Shown here piece by piece: positions 1-5,513 of a stretch of 8,735 bases of DNA. How positions within the stretch are numbered: position 1 is the stretch's first letter; every line of letters begins with the position of its first letter. The translations under genes were made by a program, and so were the position numbers. The notes under the pieces are model-generated. The model did no database searches and had not been told where the DNA came from. It saw only the letters and a program-made list of their open reading frames with translations. The stretch comes from DQTL01 sp964396505 (lineage in GTDB: Bacteria > Bacteroidota > Bacteroidia > Flavobacteriales > Flavobacteriaceae), in the NCBI GenBank assembly GCA_964396505.1, contig CAYNFJ010000090.1, positions 1 to 8,735 on the forward strand, in the 5' to 3' direction.

Positions 1-1387
1 CGGATAGTAAGATAATCCATTTGTTTTTGGTATCGCGTTGTGCTAAAAGACTTCCGGAATGTCTTAAAGCAGTACCTATTCTGGTATAACCTTGAGGTTG
101 TGGGGTGCCAATTTTATATTTTGCGGTATTCCAAGATTCTTCAAAACTCTTTAATGTAAAATAGGCGGTATGGTTTCGTGTTTTGGAATAAAAAGCATCT
201 ATAGAAAAATCTACATTGAATTCATTGAGAATTTCCCCAAATAAAATAGACACCTGTTTTTCTACATCAATTACCCTATTATCTGCGGCGTAGGAATCAC
301 TGGATAAACTGATGTCCAGCAATAATAATATAGAAAGATCTTTTTCTTTTTTTTGTTTGGATAAATAGATATTTTCACTGGGAGTTCTCTTATTATGAAT
401 ATCCACATATAAATCGATAAGTGCATCAAAATCAAATGTGTCTCCGCTGGGTTGTCGTCTTTGTAAACGGTATTTATTATTGACAGAGGTAAGCATTTTT
501 CGAAGCGAATAGAGGGTTGATTTATTCTCAAGTATACAGGTGTGATAGTAGTCGCTATCTGTGTTGACGGTATTTCTGGGGTACACTTTGCAATAATCGG
601 ATTTATAGGATTTTGTTTTGTAATTCCATTCATCATAATAGTAAAATGTGCCAGTGCCTTCTAATTCGGCACTCTCCATCACATGGGTGTTTTCAGTAAA
701 TGCTGCTTGATAGACAGAATGTATGGGATCATCGACTCTTACCGTTTGTTTTAAATTCATTTCGTCAAGTGCTTCTTGATGGGCTTCCAGTTCATCGGAG
801 CCGTCAAAATCTCTCCAGGTACTGCCTTCAAATTCTTCGGCGGTTTCTATTTTTTCAAAATAGTTTTGCACCACGTTATCCTCTTGTTGTTTTTTATCAA
901 TGCTGATGTTTTTTAATTCTTCTGAGGCTTTTGCCTTAATAATGGTTGCTATTTTTTGTCGTTGCAAGAGTTTGGCTTTGTCCGTGATGTTTTGGAGTTT
1001 GTCTCCGGTAGTGTCTTCTGTGGATTCTATCATCCATTTTCCATAAAGCCAAGTAAAATCAGGAATTTGATCTTTTGCTGTTTTCTCTAAAATAGCAGTG
1101 TAAAACAGATCGTGTTTTTCTTTAAGTCCGGTAAATTCTTTTTCGATGATAGACAGTATGGCTTGTCTGTTGTCAAAGGCTTTTTTCTGAGCTTCTTCCA
1201 GTTGTTTTTTTTCGGTATTTGAAGGGTAATTGTACTGTAGATTCTTTTGAATGGACAAAAAAACGGTACGGTACAGGTAGAAATTTTTGTTTAATTCTTT
1301 TGTTGCAAACAGCCGTATTTTTTCAGGTAAGAAGAAACTGTCATTTTTAAAACCGCCTTCTCTTTCGGCAGGAAAGATATCAATGTT
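1..1387 (-). CDS. norD: NorD, nitric oxide reductase activation protein (VWA domain), partial at both ends
   Basis: The minus strand is open for 462 codons from the N gap to the window edge, so N- and C-termini are both missing. NorD is a cytoplasmic von Willebrand factor A protein that works with the AAA+ ATPase NorQ to mature the NorCB nitric oxide reductase, probably by helping to insert the non-heme iron. The first ~180 visible residues are charged and helical. Visible residues ~195-220 carry the NorD-like stretch WRDFDGSDELEAHQEALDEM, followed by a YYYDEWNY segment that matches the conserved Y(P)EWD region of the family. The VWA domain begins near visible residue 350: LLLLDISLSSDS supplies the DxSxS MIDAS motif (Asp codon at 314-316), and YTRIGTALRH contains the MIDAS threonine. 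The window ends at WIILLS, just before the expected Asp-Gly. It lies directly downstream of norQ. Family members are about 600-640 residues, so perhaps 80 residues are lost at each end. Confidence 0.9.
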
Positions 1388-1487
1388 NNNNNNNNNNNNN
1401 NNNNNNNNNNNNNNNNNNNNNNNNNNNNNNNNNNNNNNNNNNNNNNNNNNNNNNNNNNNNNNNNNNNNNNNNNNNNNNNNNNNNNNN
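1388..1487. other. Assembly gap of 100 N inside norQ-norD
   Basis: This is a run of exactly 100 N. It removes the 3' end of norQ and the 5' end of norD. By chance, 100 N keeps norQ and norD in the same reading frame, so naive translation would give one NorQ-NorD fusion. The 33 codons implied by 100 N cannot hold the missing C-terminal lid of NorQ plus the NorD N-terminus, so the true gap is probably several hundred bases. Confidence 0.95.
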
Positions 1488-2044
1488 TTTTCTTCAACAC
1501 CGCTTTCTTTTATGATTATTTCTTGTTCATTTTTTTCTGTTGGATAGGAAAATGCCAACGAAATAAAACGTTGTTTGGTAGAGGGTTTGAGTTCTTTAAA
1601 TCCTTTTTGATATCCGGGATTAAAGGAAGCGACCAACATAAAATCTTTATGTGCTTTGATGCTTATCCCTAATTTGTCTATATAGAGTTCCCTACGGTGG
1701 TCGGTAAGCGGATGAATGGCGACAATCACATCCGGTCTGGCTTCTGCAATTTCATCCAAATAAATAATAGCTCCTTCTTTAACCGCTTTAGTCAGAGGCC
1801 CATCCATCCAAACGGTTTCGGCACCTTTAATGATATACCGTCCGATTAAATCAGTAGCAGATGTTTCTTCGTGGCAACTTACGGTAATAAGTGGGCTTTT
1901 ATTTTGATAAGCCATAAACTCGATAAATCGTGTTTTTCCGGTACCGGTAGGTCCTTTGAGTAAGAGCGGAAGTTTGTTTTGAAAAGTATGTTGAAATACT
2001 TCCACTTCTTTTCCGACGGTTTTGTAATAAGGTTGATTTTGCAT
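1488..2044 (-). CDS. norQ: NorQ/CbbQ-type MoxR AAA+ ATPase, 3' end lost in gap
   Basis: This reads as 185 codons from ATG at 2044 into the N gap. NorQ is the AAA+ partner of NorD; ATP hydrolysis by the pair is needed to make NorCB active. The N-terminal sequence MQNQPYYKTVGKEVEVF is typical of NorQ. The Walker A motif GPTGTGKT is at residues 31-38, and the MoxR-family stretch SCHEETSATDLIGRY is at 56-70. Walker B is AIIYLDE at 92-98, sensor 1 is ASFNPGYQ at 139-146, and a likely arginine finger lies in STKQRF at 155-160. The C-terminal lid (CbbQ_C), roughly 80 residues in relatives of about 265 residues, falls in the gap. The start is supported by alignment of the N-terminus to the family and by the lack of an upstream in-frame alternative after norB. 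It lies 71 bases downstream of norB, with a hairpin in between. Confidence 0.92.
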
Positions 2045-2056
2045 AGATTGATTTTT

Positions 2057-2096
2057 AAAATAAAAGAGGCTGTCGTTTTTGCAAAGACAACCTCTT
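2057..2096 (-). terminator. Hairpin with T-rich tail between norB and norQ (terminator or attenuator)
   Basis: On the minus strand, AAGAGGTTGTC (2096-2086) pairs with GACAGCCTCTT (2074-2064). This gives an 11-bp stem that is uninterrupted if one U-G wobble is allowed, with an 11-base loop. The tail is TTATTTT. On the plus strand the wobble becomes a C-A mismatch, so the structure is oriented for minus-strand transcripts. It sits 20 bases after the norB stop and before the norQ start. It is likely a partial terminator or a processing/stability element that makes norCB more abundant than norQD. Confidence 0.7.
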
Positions 2097-2115
2097 CAAT
2101 AACAACTTATTTCAA

Positions 2116-3447
2116 TTAAGCTTCTAATGCTTCATCAGAAGGAGTTCCATATTTGATGAAATCAATAATATATAAAATAATCCCTGTTGAGAGAATAGTA
2201 GCTCCGGTTATTAATACCCAAAAATGCACTTTTATTTCATTTTGTACATCCATAAAATCATATCCCAATTTACGTTCTAAATATACTTGTGCCACACCGG
2301 CTGCTGCAAAGGCAGATACCATTACAAACATTCCGATATTGGATAACCAAAATGCTGAACGGGCACGTGGTGTATCATATAATTTTCTTCCGGTAACATT
2401 GGGTAGTACATAGCTTATCATAGCCAATACAATCATAGCGTAAGCGCCCCAGAAAGCTAAGTGGCCGTGCATAGCAGTAACTAAAGTTCCGTGTGTGTAA
2501 ATGTTAGTTTGAGGTAAAGTGTGTGCTAATCCTAAAACACCGGCTCCCAAGAAAGATACGATAGCAGAACCTAAAGTCCATAAGATGGCGGTTTTGTTCG
2601 GGTGTTTTTTCTCTCCTTTACGATACATATTTACAGCCCATAAAGCCATAGCTAAGAAAGCTAATGGTTCCATAGCAGAGAATATACCACCTACTATCAA
2701 CCATATTTTATTGACACCTATATAGTAATAGTGATGTCCGGTTCCCAGTATTCCGGAAAGGAAGGTGAGGCCTACAACCACATATAACCATTTTTCAATC
2801 ACTTCACGATCTACTCCGGTTAGTTTAATCAATAAGAAAGCCAAAATACCACCCATTATCAATTCCCAAACACCTTCTACCCAAAGGTGAACAACCCACC
2901 ATCTGAAGAAAGAGTCCATAACTTGACTGTCAAAGGTAATCATTCCCGGAAGATATAATAAAGCGGCAAATACCAGTCCACCATATAATACCAAGGAGGT
3001 GGTGGTTTTCTTTTTACCTTTTATGATGGTCATCAATAAGATAACCAAGAATAAGATGACATTAAGGGCTACAGGCCAGTCCAATACTCTGGGAATTTCT
3101 AAAAATTTTCGTCCTTCCCAAAAGTTAAAGTGAAAACCAATAACCGCTAAAACACCCACTACTGCCAACGAAATAAGCTGTACATAGGCTAGAGGAACAG
3201 ACCAGAGTTCGTTTTCAGATTCTTCGGGAATAATATAATAAGCGGCTCCCATAAAACCGGAAAGCAACCAGACAACTAATAAATTGAGGTGTACCGTGTG
3301 CGCCGTATTAAAAGGAATCCACTGGTGCAATCCGTCAAAACCCAAACGGGCAAATCCCATGATAAATCCATAGGTCAATTGCAAGATGAGAAGTAGCATA
3401 GATAAGGCAAAAAACCAATAGGCTACTTTTTGTGATTTATATTTCAT
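2116..3447 (-). CDS. norB: NorB, catalytic subunit of cytochrome c-dependent nitric oxide reductase
   Basis: This 443-residue polytopic membrane protein reduces 2 NO to N2O at a heme b3-FeB centre, receiving electrons through NorC. The length fits a cNOR NorB rather than the longer single-chain quinol enzyme. Sequence motifs carry the ligands of the Pseudomonas aeruginosa enzyme with a constant offset of about 20 residues. FeB ligands are His187 (in WWVVHLWVEGVWELI), His238 and His239 (in GTGHHYYYIG). The glutamates characteristic of NOR are Glu191 and Glu260 (in SAMEP). His327 and His329 (in MHGHLAFWGAYA) ligate heme b3 and heme b, and His53 in VHLNLL is the other heme b ligand. GRKFLEIP at 112-119 resembles the segment that carries the calcium-binding glutamate. 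About twelve membrane helices are expected. It starts 17 bases after the norC stop, consistent with co-transcription. No key residue is missing, so the enzyme should be functional. Confidence 0.97.
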   Translation of the reverse strand: MKYKSQKVAYWFFALSMLLLILQLTYGFIMGFARLGFDGLHQWIPFNTAHTVHLNLLVVWLLSGFMGAAYYIIPEESENELWSVPLAYVQLISLAVVGVLAVIGFHFNFWEGRKFLEIPRVLDWPVALNVILFLVILLMTIIKGKKKTTTSLVLYGGLVFAALLYLPGMITFDSQVMDSFFRWWVVHLWVEGVWELIMGGILAFLLIKLTGVDREVIEKWLYVVVGLTFLSGILGTGHHYYYIGVNKIWLIVGGIFSAMEPLAFLAMALWAVNMYRKGEKKHPNKTAILWTLGSAIVSFLGAGVLGLAHTLPQTNIYTHGTLVTAMHGHLAFWGAYAMIVLAMISYVLPNVTGRKLYDTPRARSAFWLSNIGMFVMVSAFAAAGVAQVYLERKLGYDFMDVQNEIKVHFWVLITGATILSTGIILYIIDFIKYGTPSDEALEA

Positions 3448-3464
3448 TTGTATATATTTTTAAA

Positions 3465-3914
3465 TTATTTTTTCATTTTAACTTTGGCAAGCGGCGAGAC
3501 TGTTTTATCAACATACTCAAATCCGTTTAAATCTACATTTCCAACCCATTTAAAGAAGGCGATGACGCTGTTAGCGTCTTCTTCGCTCATAGCATAAGCC
3601 ACCATCTGGCGACCTTTAGGTTTCCAAGGGGTAGGGGACATCAAAACGGCTTTGATATACGCTTCGCCCCTGCGTTCTACAACGTTCGTTAGTTCGGGAG
3701 CATAGTAGGCACCTTCACCCATAATGGTATGGCATCCCATACAGTTGTTACTCTCCCAGATTTCTTTACCCTGCACAACTTCAGGGGTAAGATTCTCTGA
3801 ATGACTTTGATCCTGTGCTTTTCCTAGTGAGAAAATGGTCAATCCAATAAAAATAAGGAAAGTTACCGCTGTTCCTCCTAAAAAGAAAGCACGTGCTTGT
3901 TTTTTTGATAACAT
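3465..3914 (-). CDS. norC: NorC, membrane-anchored cytochrome c subunit of nitric oxide reductase
   Basis: This 149-residue protein passes electrons from periplasmic donors to NorB. It has one N-terminal membrane anchor (about residues 9-31, AFFLGGTAVTFLIFIGLTIF). The heme c site CMGCH is at 58-62, followed by IMGEGAYYAPELTNV, which is characteristic of NorC. Met104 in GRQMVAYAM is the likely sixth heme ligand, with Met109 as an alternative. FFKWVGNVD near 120-128 is the usual C-terminal helix. An in-frame ATG at 3995 would add 27 residues (MCNKFVTLF...). I prefer 3914 because the family normally begins a few residues before the anchor and because the longer start lies upstream of the inferred promoter. 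It is the first gene of the norCBQD run, with norB 17 bases downstream. Confidence 0.95.
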   Translation of the reverse strand: MLSKKQARAFFLGGTAVTFLIFIGLTIFSLGKAQDQSHSENLTPEVVQGKEIWESNNCMGCHTIMGEGAYYAPELTNVVERRGEAYIKAVLMSPTPWKPKGRQMVAYAMSEEDANSVIAFFKWVGNVDLNGFEYVDKTVSPLAKVKMKK

Positions 3915-3971
3915 ACGTTTGAAAATTTGGTTAATACTATATAAAAGATAAAATAGTCTTTTATTTAAAAA

Positions 3972-3979
3972 CAAAGTAA
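3972..3979 (-). promoter_or_regulatory. Candidate -7 promoter element for norC
   Basis: Read on the minus strand this is TTACTTTG, one mismatch from the Bacteroidota -7 consensus TAnnTTTG. It predicts a transcript start near 3966-3968 and a leader of about 53 bases before the norC ATG. No convincing -33 TTTG is seen, which would fit a promoter that depends on an activator. It is called from sequence pattern alone. Confidence 0.4.
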
Positions 3980-3999
3980 CGAATTTATTACACATAAAT

Positions 4000-4017
4000 A
4001 TATGATATTTATCATAT
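4000..4017. promoter_or_regulatory. Palindromic Crp/Fnr-like operator upstream of norC
   Basis: ATATGAT-ATTT-ATCATAT is a perfect inverted repeat with 7-base arms and a 4-base spacer. Its core TGAT-N4-ATCA is that of the Fnr/Dnr box (TTGAT-N4-ATCAA); only the outermost base of each half differs. Its centre (4008.5) lies 40-43 bases upstream of the start inferred from the -7 element, the class II activator position. Fnr/Dnr-type regulators commonly activate nor genes under low oxygen and NO. An alternative is that the Rrf2 protein encoded next door binds here. Confidence 0.55.
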
Positions 4018-4235
4018 TTTTAAAAAAGGATGCCTTCTGCTCGTTGTTCAAGTTAATATGGAAGTGTAGGGTATTAAAATAAGTGTATATAATGAATTAT
4101 TTACAGAGTAGATTGATAATGGATATAGATAGAACGAGTTATGGAAGTGCTACTAGTGAAGTGATTGACAGACTTTAGGTTTTTTTAGGAAGCGCTAACA
4201 ATACAATAAGTAAAGCGTATGAACCAACGCAAGAA
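4018..4235. other. Intergenic region between the Rrf2 gene and the norC control region
   Basis: No gene is supported in these 218 bases. An imperfect direct repeat is present: TATGGAAGTG occurs at 4057-4066 and 4140-4149, each preceded by AGTT, and a related GTGAAGTG lies at 4156-4163. No hairpin terminator is obvious after the Rrf2 gene, so read-through into norC is possible. A 19-codon plus-strand frame at 4119-4178 has no supporting signal. Confidence 0.5.
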
Positions 4236-4688
4236 TTATAATGTATAATCAATTCCTTTTAATGAAAGGTATGAACCACGTTCTTTAATTTCCTTGGAAA
4301 ATTCTTTGATACTTTGCGCTTGGAATTTACTGAGTATTGCCTCTTTAAACGGAGCTACAATATGGTGTACCGGACACGGATTTTCATCTCCACACTTTGG
4401 TAAACCCATAAAACAACCTTCAAAAACGTTTTCTGTTTCTATTTCGTCCAATATGGAACAAACATTGTTTTCCAAGTTTTTTGATGAAGTAAAAAAACCT
4501 CCATTGGGACCTTTGCTTGAGGAAATAACCCGCGCTTTGGAAAGCTGCTGAAGCAGTTTGGCTATAAAGTGTAACGGAATTTCTAATTCGTCAGCAATTT
4601 GTTTAGCTCCATATTTCTCTTCTTTAGAGCTTTTTTCAGCCAAAAAAAGCACTGCTCTTATAGCGTATTTTGATGCATTGGATAACAT
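4236..4688 (-). CDS. Rrf2-family Fe-S transcriptional regulator (IscR/NsrR-like)
   Basis: This 150-residue protein begins MLSNASKYAIRAVLFLAEKS, the usual first helix of Rrf2 proteins. A winged helix-turn-helix spans about 26-66, with the recognition region IADELEIPLHFIAKLLQQLSKARVI in its middle and the wing KGPNGGFF at 59-66. Cys92, Cys99 and Cys105, plus His108 in CPVHH, give C-x6-C-x5-C-x2-H. That is the IscR ligand pattern (three Cys and a His) with one extra residue in the first spacing; NsrR uses a similar Cys triad. It therefore probably binds a [2Fe-2S] or [4Fe-4S] cluster that NO or oxidative damage would disrupt. It lies upstream of norC on the same strand and diverges from the small Cys/Met protein gene, so it could control either side. 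NO sensing for norCB is an inference; Fe-S or iron homeostasis is the main alternative. Confidence 0.9.
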   Translation of the reverse strand: MLSNASKYAIRAVLFLAEKSSKEEKYGAKQIADELEIPLHFIAKLLQQLSKARVISSSKGPNGGFFTSSKNLENNVCSILDEIETENVFEGCFMGLPKCGDENPCPVHHIVAPFKEAILSKFQAQSIKEFSKEIKERGSYLSLKGIDYTL

Positions 4689-4781
4689 TCAAATCTGTGT
4701 TTATAGATTGCTAAATTATAAAAAAAGAAGTGCTTATCTGTTAAAAAATACAAAAAAGTCTTTTAATTGTTTTTATTTATA

Positions 4782-4789
4782 TATTTTTG
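4782..4789 (+). promoter_or_regulatory. -7 promoter element for the small Cys/Met protein gene
   Basis: TATTTTTG is an exact match to TAnnTTTG. A start a few bases downstream (about 4793-4796) would leave a short leader of about 18 bases before the TTG at 4813, which supports that start. An inverted repeat AAAAG-T-CTTTT at 4754-4764 sits about 35 bases upstream of this start and could be an operator, though such A/T palindromes are common here. No clear -33 TTTG is visible. Confidence 0.45.
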
Positions 4790-4812
4790 CGATGGTATAA
4801 TTACAAATTAGT

Positions 4813-5205
4813 TTGAAAAATCAAGTTTTTGGTATAGCGTTTGTCTTTTTCTATTTGATGGCTATGGTACGTCCTATGATGCCTATTATAGAATACTATA
4901 TGAACTATGATTATATAGCTAATGAATTGTGTATCAATAAGGATAAACCTTATCTGGAATGTAATGGACGTTGTTATGTCAATGCTGCTATGAAACGCAT
5001 TTTCCCTAATGGAAATGATGGTAAACCAGTGTCAACAGTTCCCTTTAATATGCAAGATTATCCCATTTCTACCTTGGACTTTTATACCTATGAGAACCCG
5101 ATTCTTGTAGATACGGATTTTTCGAAAAATCCTGATTTTGCCAATCATTTTGTGATTAATTTATATAGCAATTCTATATTCAAACCGCCTCGATTTATTT
5201 CTTGA
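4813..5205 (+). CDS. Small Met-rich, C-x9-C-x3-C protein, putative metal (copper) binding
   Basis: This is 130 codons from a TTG start, with no in-frame ATG before codon 16. The N-terminal hydrophobic segment (about 4-26, FGIAFVFFYLMAMVRPMMPI) looks like a membrane anchor or uncleaved signal and has four Met residues in a short span. It is followed by EYYMNYDYIANELC and the motif C40-INKDKPYLE-C50-NGR-C54. From memory, proteins with this Y-x-x-N-x-DYI...C-x-NKDKP-x-x-x-CNG(K/R)C pattern recur in Bacteroidota, often beside TonB-dependent receptors, without an assigned function. Three Cys plus a Met cluster suggest binding of a soft metal such as Cu(I). The C-terminal half has no Cys and ends in KPPRFIS. 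The gene precedes the copper-type receptor on the same strand, so the two may act together. An alternative start is the ATG at codon 16 (4858), which would delete half the hydrophobic segment. Confidence 0.75.
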   Translation: MKNQVFGIAFVFFYLMAMVRPMMPIIEYYMNYDYIANELCINKDKPYLECNGRCYVNAAMKRIFPNGNDGKPVSTVPFNMQDYPISTLDFYTYENPILVDTDFSKNPDFANHFVINLYSNSIFKPPRFIS

Positions 5206-5513
5206 TTTCCATTTTTACGTTTACAAGGCTTATTCCCATTAATCGCAATATACTTTATTACGGTATTTTGGGAAAATGTGGATGTATCATGGAATATTAT
5301 TGAAGAAATACTACAAACATTTACTACTGTTTTGTTTTGGTTTACAGACAAACTCTTGCTTGTATTTCAATACCTGATTCTATTACCTTCTCGTGATTTA
5401 GTTAATTTATTCTGATGAATTAGGTAGGCTACTAGCGTGAATTTTTGTAGTATTTCAATATTAAATAGGTCATTTATGAATTTAAATAAATTATCATTAA
5501 AATTTTTTTAGAA
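5206..5513 (+). other. 308-base interval with an open frame after the small protein's stop codon
   Basis: After the TGA at 5203-5205 the same frame stays open for 69 codons to a TGA at 5413-5415. It reads FPFLRLQGLFPLIAIYFI..., then WENVDVSWNIIEEILQ, then a second hydrophobic stretch. It has no ATG start and I do not recognise the product, so it is not called a gene. The remaining 98 bases (5416-5513) are very A/T rich and should hold any separate receptor promoter. The closest -7-like string is AATTTTTG near 5440, which is weak. No terminator hairpin is visible between the two genes. Confidence 0.4.

Noticed and set aside
271..1547. Several open frames on both strands across this segment (for example minus 271-636, plus 700-906, plus 1287-1547)
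   Set aside because: They overlap norD and norQ in other frames, have no family resemblance, and two of them are extended only by N translated as X.
3915..3995. Longer norC start at the ATG at 3995 giving a 176-residue protein
   Set aside because: The extra 27 residues are not typical of NorC, and that start lies upstream of the inferred -7 element and close to the operator palindrome.
4119..4178. 19-codon plus-strand ORF beginning MDIDRTSYGS
   Set aside because: It is too short, with no ribosome binding site, promoter or recognisable product; its composition matches intergenic DNA.
5145..5351. Minus-strand 68-codon ORF
   Set aside because: It overlaps the end of the small Cys/Met gene antisense and shows no protein-like features or family resemblance.
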